Shown here: piece after piece, positions 1-8,674 of the stretch
How positions within the stretch are numbered: the stretch's first letter is position 1
Layout: every line of letters begins with the position of its first letter
Assembly (NCBI GenBank): GCA_026390735.1
Contig: JAPLFJ010000052.1
Location: forward strand, 162,828-226,827
DNA: 64,000 nt
Source: Ignavibacteriota bacterium
Lineage (GTDB): Bacteria; Bacteroidota; Ignavibacteria; Tepidaquicellales; Tepidaquicellaceae
Direction of reading: 5' to 3'
Notes under the pieces: generated by a model
The model's input: the letters and a program-made list of their open reading frames with translations, nothing else
Told to the model about the DNA's origin: nothing
Database searches by the model: none
Made by a program: the position numbers and the translations under genes

Positions 1-2826
1 ATTGATAAGGCAATCGATATTATCAATATGCAAATGCTCAAATCATATTTCTATCTTGGGAAGTATGATGACGGACTGATTGTTTTAAACAACATGCTTA
101 ACGAAAGAGATGCTGCGCAGAGTGCAGACGAGATTGGTGCCGCAGACCATAAGAAGAAAAAAGACGTCCGCAGTGCAACACCAAACAAATATGCGCTAGT
201 AAATCCTGATATTTTCAAAGAGTCGAGAGCGTATGAAATATTAACCGAAATAAAGAACGAACTCGAAAGACTGAATTCATACTCCGACGAACATGTTAAC
301 ATACTGCTTGTAGAACAGGATGGACTTGAAGCCAGCAACTCAAACGGAACGATACAAGGCTTACTCTGCTCAACCCTGAAAAAGAAGATAAACGAGGTCA
401 ACGTTATATTTGAAAACATTACGGACCTTGAAGATTATTCACTTGAAAATGCGCTGACGGATATTGTAACCGCTTCAAACCAAATAGTAAATCAGCTTTC
501 TGGGAAAACAGTATCGCAGAACATAAAAAGGAATTTACGTTTTCAGAACATAAAAGTAGTGTACAAGGGTGCATCGTTCGGGCTCGGAGCAGCAGTAATC
601 AGCGCCTGTAATTATTTCAAAAACACAAACAGCAGAAGACGTTTTAAAATAAGCAATGCCGTAGCATTTACGGGGGCGATTGACGGAAAAGGAAAAGTGC
701 TGAAGGTTAACAGCGATTCGATAAATAACAAAATCGAGGCCGCTTTCTTTTCCTGGATTAAGTATTGTGTTGTGCCAAAAGAAAACCTTGATGATGCAAC
801 CAAAGCATATGAGAAACTAAGGGCGCTGTATCCTACAAAGGAAATGAAAATAATATGCGTAGAGAATGCCGGCGAAGTGTTTGAACACAAAGAATTATTT
901 CTTACGGAAAAGCTGAATTTAAAGAACTATACACAGATTTTGATTAACAAATACAGGTATACAAGCGCCGCGATTCTTGTTCTGATTACTTCTGTTCTGG
1001 TCTTTGTGATGGCAGCAAAATTTTTACCAAAAGACAAAAAGCCAATGCCAAACATTAGTTCAAAGATGTCGTTGGTATACACACCAGACAGGAATAATAA
1101 GTGGGTGTTTCAGAATGCAGATTATTTTGGGGGTGATACAATAGACTTCGGAGAAGTTGCGGTTGGCGACCAGTGGCTTCCGATGCTCGAGTTCTGGAAC
1201 AACAGCCAGAAAGAGGAGTCGTTTGACGTTAAGGTTGAAGGTAATGATGACTTTGAATTATTATGGTTTGACGAAGAACAGCAACCCTCTTCGCCGGACA
1301 AAATTAACCCGTCTTTTCAGCAGCGTCTGAACTTAAAGTTTTCGCCAATGGCAGAAAGTGATTCCATAAGGGCGCGGGTTATATTCGGCTGTTCTGACAA
1401 CAAAGAAGAAACAAAAACAATCTTCATTAAGGCTGTTTCGAAGAAGTACGAAGGCGGATACTCCGCTGTTATAAAAAATGGCGACGACAGAATACTTATT
1501 ACACCAGGCCGGAATATTTTCCCTAAAGAATTCACAATCAGTTTCTGGTTGAAGCCCGATACAGCGCTTCTGAACAATAATGATGATGAAACATATTACA
1601 AAGACAAAGGATTTCAGGTGTTAAGAATATCGAACGATAACTCTTCTCTAACAAAATTCGCACTACTGCTTGAAAGGGACTCAAGTCTGTCGTTTTTCAT
1701 TAACAACAGAAAAGCAGACTTCAAGAACTTTTTTACAATCAAAGCTGATTCAAAAGTCAGGTTTGGCGAATGGAACTATGTTTGTATCTCATACGACCTG
1801 AATAACGTGTTCCTAACATTAAACGACAAAACAAACAAAGAATACGTAGACAAGGATATTATAAGACAAACAAACGACGTGATATTCTTCGGCTCAAGAC
1901 ATCCGGTGTTTGACGACAACAGACACCCTCAGAAAATGAACGGATTTTTTAAGATATTTAATTTTAAGATTTACGAAAAATATTTTGACGGCGACAACAT
2001 TAACAGGTTAAAATATAAATCGCCGGAATGGAACGACGAGGGCATAGTACTGAATTATGAGTTTGACCAGATGAGCGAAAAGAAGGTTTTTGATTTAAGT
2101 AAGTCTGATATATGGGCTATTACTTCGGGCGGAGTAGTAAGGTCACTGGACATACCTGACGGGTTTAAACAGTCAGAACCTTATTCAAATAAAGAAACGG
2201 GAAACGCAGTTCTACACAGAGAAAAAACAGGAAGGATGGAGTTTTACAAGAACATATTTAAGGGGGTAAAGAACTTCACAATTCAGATGGATGTAAAGTA
2301 TGACAACATCGGTGAAAAGAAGCAGGAGTTTTATATAATCCTTAATCCTGAAAAGGAATATTTCTTAAGCATTAACAAAGACTCCCTGTTTTTGTTTTCG
2401 GGTAAATATAAGTCAAAGGAAAAATATCAAAAAAACGGGGAACTAAAATCTGACGGTAAATGGCACAGGTATACACTCACCTACGAAGACGGCATAACAA
2501 AAGTATACGCAGACAGCACAGAAATAATGAAACTGAATACATCCGGAAAGTCTTTAGATATTGAGAAACTGAATTACGGGTTAGTATTCGGGAATGTTGC
2601 GTACATTGCATCTGCAAGACATTACGGAGACGCCTGTATGTTCGACAATGTAAGGGTTTACGGCAGGGCAATAAACGCCTCAGAAATATACGGTACAAAT
2701 GGTAATGGGCTTCTTGCAGAATGGACTTTTGATAATATTAAAGGATATTATGCTTACGACAACATAAAAGGGTATCCGGCTTTACTAAAAGGTGAGATAA
2801 AGATCATTAAAAGGCAGGATAAATAA
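1..2826 (+). CDS. Membrane-anchored Lon-like (S16) protease domain with ASH-like and two LamG-like domains; 5' partial
   Basis: The reading frame is open to the first base of the window, so the true start lies upstream; the first internal ATG is at 28. Numbering from that Met, residues 1-30 look like the end of a TPR unit. Residues ~170-300 match the proteolytic domain of Lon: GASFGLGAA carries the Ser nucleophile (S183) and NKIEAAFFSWIKYCVVPKEN carries the catalytic Lys (K235), giving the S16 Ser-Lys dyad. No AAA+ ATPase is seen in the visible part. A single membrane segment lies at ~313-331. After it come an ASH/DUF1573-like beta domain (DFGEVAVGDQ, ~370-470) and two concanavalin/LamG-like domains (ITISFWLKP-type strands at ~490-660 and ~735-900). 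The inferred topology is a cytoplasmic protease with extracytoplasmic LamG domains. Substrate is unknown; the architecture is not one I recognise. Confidence 0.72.
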   Translation: MDKAIDIINMQMLKSYFYLGKYDDGLIVLNNMLNERDAAQSADEIGAADHKKKKDVRSATPNKYALVNPDIFKESRAYEILTEIKNELERLNSYSDEHVNILLVEQDGLEASNSNGTIQGLLCSTLKKKINEVNVIFENITDLEDYSLENALTDIVTASNQIVNQLSGKTVSQNIKRNLRFQNIKVVYKGASFGLGAAVISACNYFKNTNSRRRFKISNAVAFTGAIDGKGKVLKVNSDSINNKIEAAFFSWIKYCVVPKENLDDATKAYEKLRALYPTKEMKIICVENAGEVFEHKELFLTEKLNLKNYTQILINKYRYTSAAILVLITSVLVFVMAAKFLPKDKKPMPNISSKMSLVYTPDRNNKWVFQNADYFGGDTIDFGEVAVGDQWLPMLEFWNNSQKEESFDVKVEGNDDFELLWFDEEQQPSSPDKINPSFQQRLNLKFSPMAESDSIRARVIFGCSDNKEETKTIFIKAVSKKYEGGYSAVIKNGDDRILITPGRNIFPKEFTISFWLKPDTALLNNNDDETYYKDKGFQVLRISNDNSSLTKFALLLERDSSLSFFINNRKADFKNFFTIKADSKVRFGEWNYVCISYDLNNVFLTLNDKTNKEYVDKDIIRQTNDVIFFGSRHPVFDDNRHPQKMNGFFKIFNFKIYEKYFDGDNINRLKYKSPEWNDEGIVLNYEFDQMSEKKVFDLSKSDIWAITSGGVVRSLDIPDGFKQSEPYSNKETGNAVLHREKTGRMEFYKNIFKGVKNFTIQMDVKYDNIGEKKQEFYIILNPEKEYFLSINKDSLFLFSGKYKSKEKYQKNGELKSDGKWHRYTLTYEDGITKVYADSTEIMKLNTSGKSLDIEKLNYGLVFGNVAYIASARHYGDACMFDNVRVYGRAINASEIYGTNGNGLLAEWTFDNIKGYYAYDNIKGYPALLKGEIKIIKRQDK

Positions 2827-2921
2827 TATTTCACTGATTACTTTCTTTTGCTTTCATTTCATTGTTATTTTTCTTCAGTATTGATAAATTCCATAATTAC
2901 AATAATTTTTAAACTACATTA

Positions 2922-3734
2922 ATGAGCCATAAAGTATTTCTAAAGAATCAATACAAGAATATACTCGTTACGGAAATCGAAAACGAAAAAGGATTGAATG
3001 TCTGCCAGATACAAATCAACAGACCGAATGCGATGAATGCATTGAACATTGAACTGATGGGGGAAATTGCAGAAGTACTGTTTGCGGTTGACAAAGACGG
3101 AGATTTCGGATGCAGTGTAATTACAGGAAACGAAAAAGCTTTTGCTGCAGGTGCCGACATTAAGGAAATGGCAGATGCAAATGCAGTTGAAATATACTAC
3201 AGAGAAATGTTTGCCTCGTGGGACAAAATAAGAAATTACAAAAAACCTTTTATAGCTGCCGTGAGCGGATTCGCGCTTGGCGGCGGATGTGAACTTGCGA
3301 TGCTTTGTGATATGATAGTTGCCGCGAAATGTGCTAAATTTGGACAGCCGGAAGTTAATCTTGGAGTTATTCCGGGTGCCGGAGGAACGCAGAGATTAAC
3401 AAGGGCAGTCGGCAAAGCAAGAGCAATGGAGATAATACTTACGGGAAGAATGGTTGAGGCGGGCGAAATGTATGAAGCGGGACTTATCACAAAAATATCA
3501 GAAGACGACAAGTATCTTGACGACGCAGTTGCAATAGCAAAAACTATCTGTACAAAATCACCGATTGCCGTTCAGCTTGCTAAAGAAAGCATACTGCGGG
3601 CATTCGATACAACGGTTGAAACCGGAATTGAATTTGAAAGAAAGAATTTTTACTTACTGTTTGCCTCTGAGGACAAGATGGAAGGAATGAAAGCATTTGT
3701 TGAAAAACGTAAACCAACCTGGAAGGGCAAATAA
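2922..3734 (+). CDS. Enoyl-CoA hydratase/isomerase (crotonase) family protein
   Basis: Hydrates trans-2-enoyl-CoA to 3-hydroxyacyl-CoA, in fatty-acid beta-oxidation or a related acyl-CoA pathway in the cytoplasm. The 270-aa length is normal for a stand-alone crotonase. [11 protein letters not shown] forms the CoA-binding/oxyanion region, ALGGGCELA supplies the first catalytic Glu (E124), and [18 protein letters not shown] supplies the second (E144). The two are 20 residues apart, as in the mammalian mitochondrial enzyme (E144/E164), so hydratase activity is more likely than pure isomerase. It stands 95 bp after the protease gene and 3 bp before the HtrA-like gene; no other beta-oxidation gene is nearby. 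Substrate chain length cannot be read from the sequence. Confidence 0.9.
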   Translation: MSHKVFLKNQYKNILVTEIENEKGLNVCQIQINRPNAMNALNIELMGEIAEVLFAVDKDGDFGCSVITGNEKAFAAGADIKEMADANAVEIYYREMFASWDKIRNYKKPFIAAVSGFALGGGCELAMLCDMIVAAKCAKFGQPEVNLGVIPGAGGTQRLTRAVGKARAMEIILTGRMVEAGEMYEAGLITKISEDDKYLDDAVAIAKTICTKSPIAVQLAKESILRAFDTTVETGIEFERKNFYLLFASEDKMEGMKAFVEKRKPTWKGK

Positions 3735-3737
3735 ACA

Positions 3738-5342
3738 TTGAAAGGAAAATATTTGAAAAAAATTGCGCTTGTATTATTATTGCTGATTTCGTTTGCAACA
3801 TCCTATGCACAGTATGAGACTCTTACACCGGAAAGAAAAGACGACGACCTTAATGCTGAGCAGATAATAGAGCAGAATAAATCGGCACTGGTATCTGTCT
3901 GGTACCATACGGACAGTTATTATGGTTACTATTATTTATCAACACCAAAAGATACAACACTTTTAAGCGGAAGCGGGTTTATATTCGACTCACGCGGATT
4001 CGTCGGAACAAACTATCACGTGATTGACGGGTTTGACAGCCTGATGATTAAAACATCTGACGGCAGTTTTTACAATGCAGAGTTAATCTTTGTAGACGAG
4101 AAAAATGACATAGCAATATTAAGAATTATAAACTCGGGCAACATTGTTTTCCCTGCTGCGAAAATAGGAAACTCGGATTTACCGAGAGTGGGACAGAATG
4201 TTTATGCGATTGGTTCGCCGCTTGGGTTTGAATATACTATTTCAGAAGGTATTATTGCGGCGCTCAGAGAAAACGAGAAAGTGTCGTTTAACGACCCTGC
4301 AACATATGCGTTGATAGAAAAAACATTTGACAAGGTAATACAAATAACTGCGGCTATATCTCCGGGTAACAGCGGCGGCGCCCTGTTTAATGGCAAAGGC
4401 GAAGTAATAGGCATTACAACTTATTCATATGGTTTTTACGGAAATTTAAATTTTGCGATTGCGATAAACAGTTTTTCAAAACTGCGCAATACGATTGATT
4501 TTGCAACGCTCGATAAAGACGAAGAATTTCTTGCAAAAAAGAAGGGTAACCTTTTTAAGACAAATTTCCGTCTGGCAGAATCCTTTAAAACAAAACTTGT
4601 ATCAAGCTGGTATTATTCAAAACAGCGCGACACGATGAAGGTATATGACACGATGATTGTGAAACAGGATTCTCTGAATAAAATTAATTTTGTTAAAGCG
4701 GAAAATTACTATAATATGTGCATAGAAATGCAGCCCGATACTTTTTATATTTATCAGGGTTTGATGGATATGTATATTTACACAGAAAACTTTAACAAAG
4801 CAGAACCCTTGTATGGGACGATAAAGGAAAAGTTTACGTCGGACAGCTTGTTAAACACTTTTTCCTCGTCTCTTGCGATGGCATATTCTACCTCAAAGGA
4901 TTATAAGAAAGCGTTAATGTTCTATGAAAAGCTTCAGAAGAAAGATACGAACGATGTTTACGTCTTATACCAGATGGCAGACCTTTACGGCAAGCAAAAG
5001 GACATAAAAAAGTCTGAAGAAGTATACAAAAAAATTATTAAGATAGACCCAGCTTACATAATGGGTTATATACAGCTTGGAAAGTTATACTACGAGCAAA
5101 AGGATTATAAGTCGGCGAAGAAGTATCTCAATATGGCAGTAGAGAAAACGATGATGGAAGAATATTCTTACGGTAACTATCTTGATTTACATTATTACCG
5201 CGGGATGATAGCGGTGGCAGAGGGAAGGAAGCTGGATGCACTGATGTGTTACATAGATATAAAAAGTACCTACACTTACACAAAGGAAGAAAACGAGAAA
5301 AAGTTAGGGCTTTATAAAGCAATTAAAAAAATGGAAGAATAA
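3738..5342 (+). CDS. Exported HtrA/trypsin-like serine protease with C-terminal TPR repeats
   Basis: A signal peptide (hydrophobic 9-19, cleavage near SYAQ) exports the protein. Residues ~40-255 form a trypsin-fold S1C domain with an intact triad: H94 (GTNYHVIDG), D124 (EKNDIAILRI) and S212 (SPGNSGGAL). Residues ~320-520 are helical TPR repeats. No PDZ domain follows the protease, where DegP/DegS-type HtrA carries one; the TPRs may fill the partner-binding role. Both candidate starts are TTG: 3738 gives the longest form, while TTG 3753 gives a classic MKKIALVLLLL signal and has AAGGA six bases upstream. Likely an envelope quality-control or signalling protease; substrate unknown. Confidence 0.85.
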   Translation: MKGKYLKKIALVLLLLISFATSYAQYETLTPERKDDDLNAEQIIEQNKSALVSVWYHTDSYYGYYYLSTPKDTTLLSGSGFIFDSRGFVGTNYHVIDGFDSLMIKTSDGSFYNAELIFVDEKNDIAILRIINSGNIVFPAAKIGNSDLPRVGQNVYAIGSPLGFEYTISEGIIAALRENEKVSFNDPATYALIEKTFDKVIQITAAISPGNSGGALFNGKGEVIGITTYSYGFYGNLNFAIAINSFSKLRNTIDFATLDKDEEFLAKKKGNLFKTNFRLAESFKTKLVSSWYYSKQRDTMKVYDTMIVKQDSLNKINFVKAENYYNMCIEMQPDTFYIYQGLMDMYIYTENFNKAEPLYGTIKEKFTSDSLLNTFSSSLAMAYSTSKDYKKALMFYEKLQKKDTNDVYVLYQMADLYGKQKDIKKSEEVYKKIIKIDPAYIMGYIQLGKLYYEQKDYKSAKKYLNMAVEKTMMEEYSYGNYLDLHYYRGMIAVAEGRKLDALMCYIDIKSTYTYTKEENEKKLGLYKAIKKMEE

Positions 5343-5376
5343 TATTAAATTAAGGTAAATATAAAAATCACTCAAT

Positions 5377-7134
5377 ATGATTAAAAATTATGATGTCGTA
5401 ATAATCGGAGCAGGAGGAGCGGGACTCCGGGCAGCTGTGGAAATTCCAAAAGAATATTCCTGCGCTGTGCTTTCAAAAGTATTTCCCCCGAGATCACATA
5501 CAGGAACGGCACAGGGCGGCGTATGCGCAGCACTGGCAAACGAGGAAGATGATAACTGGGAAAACCACGCATTTGACACAGTCAAAGGCAGTGACTACCT
5601 TGGCGACCAGGATTCAATAGAAACAATGTGCAGGGATGCAATCCGTGCAATTATTGAACTTGAACATATGGGATTACCTTTCTCAAGAACACCCGAAGGC
5701 AAGATTGCACAGAGGAAGTTTGGCGGACACACAAAACCTGTCGACCCGAATGACCCTTATGGTAAACGCATACCTGTAAACCGTGCGTGTTATTCGGCCG
5801 ACAGAACAGGACACGTGATGCTTCAGACCTTGTTCGAAAACTGCATAAAGAATCAGGTAGATTTTTATTCAGAGTATTTTGTAACAGATATTATTTTAGA
5901 AGGCAAAGTATGCAAAGGCATTGTTGCTTTTAATATTGCAACAGGCGAAGTAACTATGTTTCACGCAAAGGCAGTAATGTTTGCAACAGGCGGATACGGA
6001 AGAGTATTCAGAATAACATCCAATGCACACGTGGGAACAGGCGACGGAACAGGATTGATTTACAAGAACGGACTTCCGCTTGAAGATATGGAGTTCTTCC
6101 AGTTTCACCCAACGGGATTATGGAAACTTGGAATCCTCGTCAGCGAAGCCGCAAGAGGCGAAGGCGGTATATTAAAGAATAAAGACGGTGAAAGATTTAT
6201 GCAGCGTTATGCACCGACAGTAATGGACTTAGCACCAAGAGATATGGTGTCGAGAGCAATCATTTCCGAAATACGCGAAGGACGCGGAATACTCGGAAGC
6301 GACGGAACACATTACGTTAACCTTGACGTGTCACACCTTGGCAAAAAAGTTATTGATGAAAAACTTCCTGAGATAACAGGTTTTGCAAGAACATATCTTG
6401 GTGTTGAACCGACGAAAGAACCTATTCCTATTCAACCGACTGCACACTATGCAATGGGCGGAATACCAACAGACGTTGACTGCCGTGTGTTAGCAGATGA
6501 AAAGGGAACAATCGTACAGGGACTTTATGCGGCAGGAGAATGTGCATGCGTATCAGTTCATGGCGGTAACAGACTCGGAACGAATTCACTTCTTGACATA
6601 GTTGTATTCGGAAGAAGAGGCGGCAAGGCAATAGTTGACTTCCTGAAGACAGCAGAGTTTTCAGAAATAACATCTAAACCTGAAGAAAAAACACACGAGC
6701 AAATTAAGAAAGTGCTTGCAAATACAGGCAGCGAAAAAGTATATGCCTTAAGAACAGAGTTACAGGAATGGATGATGGACAAATGCGGAATATTCAGAAC
6801 TGAAGCCGACCTGAAAGCAATGATTGGCAAACTTAACGAACTAAAAGAAAGATTTAAGAATATTTCCGTTCAGGACAAGGGGCTTGTTTTCAACACTGAT
6901 TTAATGGAAGCTATTGAACTTGAGAATCTTTTACTCAACGCAGAAGCCACTGTTTACAGCGCTTTAAACAGGAACGAAAGCCGCGGCGCTCACACGAGAG
7001 AAGACTTCCCGACAAGAGACGACGTGAACTGGATGAACCACTCATTTATTTTCAAGAATGAAAACGGTGACCCAAAGATAACAAAGAAACCCGTGGTTGT
7101 TACAAAGTACAAACCAATGGAGAGAAAATATTAA
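5377..7134 (+). CDS. sdhA: Succinate dehydrogenase/fumarate reductase flavoprotein subunit
   Basis: FAD-carrying subunit of complex II: oxidises succinate to fumarate in the TCA cycle and passes electrons to SdhB. The N-terminal Rossmann motif is VVIIGAGGAGLRAA. FPPRSHTGTAQGG carries the His (H41) that binds FAD covalently. FHPTG and EAARGEGG are substrate-site segments, and HGGNRLGTNSLLD is the typical C-terminal FAD contact. At 585 aa the length is normal. Its stop codon overlaps the next ATG by one base (TAATG), so it is translationally coupled to an unknown exported protein rather than directly to sdhB. No sdhC/D membrane anchor gene is visible on either side. Confidence 0.95.
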   Translation: MIKNYDVVIIGAGGAGLRAAVEIPKEYSCAVLSKVFPPRSHTGTAQGGVCAALANEEDDNWENHAFDTVKGSDYLGDQDSIETMCRDAIRAIIELEHMGLPFSRTPEGKIAQRKFGGHTKPVDPNDPYGKRIPVNRACYSADRTGHVMLQTLFENCIKNQVDFYSEYFVTDIILEGKVCKGIVAFNIATGEVTMFHAKAVMFATGGYGRVFRITSNAHVGTGDGTGLIYKNGLPLEDMEFFQFHPTGLWKLGILVSEAARGEGGILKNKDGERFMQRYAPTVMDLAPRDMVSRAIISEIREGRGILGSDGTHYVNLDVSHLGKKVIDEKLPEITGFARTYLGVEPTKEPIPIQPTAHYAMGGIPTDVDCRVLADEKGTIVQGLYAAGECACVSVHGGNRLGTNSLLDIVVFGRRGGKAIVDFLKTAEFSEITSKPEEKTHEQIKKVLANTGSEKVYALRTELQEWMMDKCGIFRTEADLKAMIGKLNELKERFKNISVQDKGLVFNTDLMEAIELENLLLNAEATVYSALNRNESRGAHTREDFPTRDDVNWMNHSFIFKNENGDPKITKKPVVVTKYKPMERKY

Positions 7135-7913
7135 TGAGAAACATTTCAATAATATTTGTTTCAATATTTCTATTCTCTTCCGGCCTGTTTGCACAATGGG
7201 GGCGCGACATTGATACAACAATAGCAGGAACAAGGTTCGTTGCAAAATATGACACAACAAACTTTGAGACAAAGCTTACCGTGATAAAAGATAAGAATAA
7301 AATTCACGAGGGGGTTTTTCTTGACAACATTTATGATATCTCGCTCGAGCAGTTTCAGCCCGGCGGCAACAAGTTTTATTTGCTCCAGCTGTATTCTGGC
7401 GGAGCACATTGCTGTTCTTCTCTTTTAATATCAGAGATAAGAAATAATAAATTTGTTGTTCTTGATTCGGGGTTTTACGGTAATTCGGGATACGTTGTTG
7501 AAGACCTCAATAAAGACGGCATAAAAGAAATAATATCCGGGAACGATATGTTTGCGTATGCGTTTACAAACTATTCGGAAACCCGTTTTCCGCTCAGGGT
7601 TGAAAAATTTGAAAACGGAAAACTTATCAACGTTACGGGAAAGTTCAGAGACGATTTAATAATGGAGGTTGGTTATTTTGAAGAAGACCTTAACGAGATT
7701 ATTAAAGCAGGTTTTGAATGCCCGGAAACCGAGGATGAAGATGCTTTCAACACAGACGCCGGCAGCGTGAAGACAATACTGGCTGCAATAGTGGCCGATT
7801 ACTATTCACTGGGGCAGGTTGACAGAGGTTACGATTTAGTCAACAAGGTTTACAAATGTAAGGATACAGATAAATACATAAAAATTTTAAAAGAAGATTT
7901 TAAATTAAAATAA
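7134..7913 (+). CDS. Hypothetical exported protein between sdhA and sdhB
   Basis: I do not recognise a functional family. The first ~20 residues form a signal peptide (MRNISIIFVSIFLFSSGLFAQ). The mature protein is beta-rich, with a Cys pair in GGAHCCSS and an EF-hand/FG-GAP-like loop in the stretch DLNKDGIKEI at ~residue 125. The last third is helical. Its ATG overlaps the sdhA stop by one base and its stop lies one base before the sdhB ATG, so it is inside the sdh transcript. Possible roles are an envelope partner of complex II or an unrelated passenger; nothing in the sequence decides this. Confidence 0.7.
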   Translation: MRNISIIFVSIFLFSSGLFAQWGRDIDTTIAGTRFVAKYDTTNFETKLTVIKDKNKIHEGVFLDNIYDISLEQFQPGGNKFYLLQLYSGGAHCCSSLLISEIRNNKFVVLDSGFYGNSGYVVEDLNKDGIKEIISGNDMFAYAFTNYSETRFPLRVEKFENGKLINVTGKFRDDLIMEVGYFEEDLNEIIKAGFECPETEDEDAFNTDAGSVKTILAAIVADYYSLGQVDRGYDLVNKVYKCKDTDKYIKILKEDFKLK

Positions 7914-7914
7914 T

Positions 7915-8625
7915 ATGGATATAAGACTAAAAATTCTTCGTTACAATCCGGAAAAAGACGACAAGCCTTATTTTCAGGATTTCACCGTACAAAACGTAAG
8001 CCCTGACTGGCGTTTGCTTGACGTACTTCACGAGATAAAGTGGAAGGTTGACGGAACGCTTACATTCCGCCGCTCCTGTGCGCACGGTATTTGCGGCAGT
8101 GACGGAATAAAGGTAAACGGTAAAAACCGTCTTGCGTGTTCGCTTCTTCTTAAAGATATGAATATGAGCAAGACAATCGTTATAGAACCGCTTCCTTCGT
8201 TACCAATAATCAAGGACCTTGTGGTTGATATGACAAGTTTCTTCGCAAAGTATGAAGTAATAAAGCCATACTTAATATCAAAAACACCGCCGCCGCCTAA
8301 CAGCGAGAGGTTCCAGTCAAACGAAGACGCAGAAAAGCTGTTTGAATCAGCCAAGTGTATTCTGTGCGGATGCTGTACAACATCCTGTCCTTCAACCTGG
8401 ACAAACGAAAATTACATTGGGCCGGCTGCGCTTCTGAAGACATACAGGTTTGCTTTTGATACACGTGATGACGGAGGAGATGAGCGTCTTGATATCATTG
8501 ATAATCCTGACGGTATCTGGCGTTGTCATACAATCTTTAACTGTATAGAAACCTGTCCGAAGGAAATAAACATTACATGGCATATTTCACAACTGAAGAA
8601 AAGAATTTCTACAAAAGAAATGTAA
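7915..8625 (+). CDS. sdhB: Succinate dehydrogenase/fumarate reductase iron-sulfur subunit
   Basis: Carries electrons from SdhA through three Fe-S clusters towards quinone. The [2Fe-2S] ligands are in SCAHGICGSDG and RLAC: C55, C60, D63 and C75, matching the Cys/Cys/Asp/Cys set known for E. coli SdhB at the same numbers. Downstream, CILCGCCTTSCP and CHTIFNCIETCPKEI provide the ligands for the [4Fe-4S] and [3Fe-4S] clusters. At 236 aa the length is normal. The gene ends the sdh operon and is followed by a strong hairpin. With no SdhC/D here, the anchor must be encoded elsewhere. Confidence 0.94.
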   Translation: MDIRLKILRYNPEKDDKPYFQDFTVQNVSPDWRLLDVLHEIKWKVDGTLTFRRSCAHGICGSDGIKVNGKNRLACSLLLKDMNMSKTIVIEPLPSLPIIKDLVVDMTSFFAKYEVIKPYLISKTPPPPNSERFQSNEDAEKLFESAKCILCGCCTTSCPSTWTNENYIGPAALLKTYRFAFDTRDDGGDERLDIIDNPDGIWRCHTIFNCIETCPKEINITWHISQLKKRISTKEM

Positions 8626-8644
8626 TCATTATATACGGATAAAC

Positions 8645-8668
8645 AAAAGGGGCGACAAGCCCCTTTTT
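8645..8668. terminator. Bidirectional rho-independent terminator
   Basis: A perfect 9-bp stem, AAAAGGGGC / GCCCCTTTT, with loop GACAA and a T run on the plus strand (A run on the other side). It lies between the convergent sdhB (+) and RND pump (-) genes and can end transcription from both sides. Confidence 0.88.
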
Positions 8669-8674
8669 AATTTA

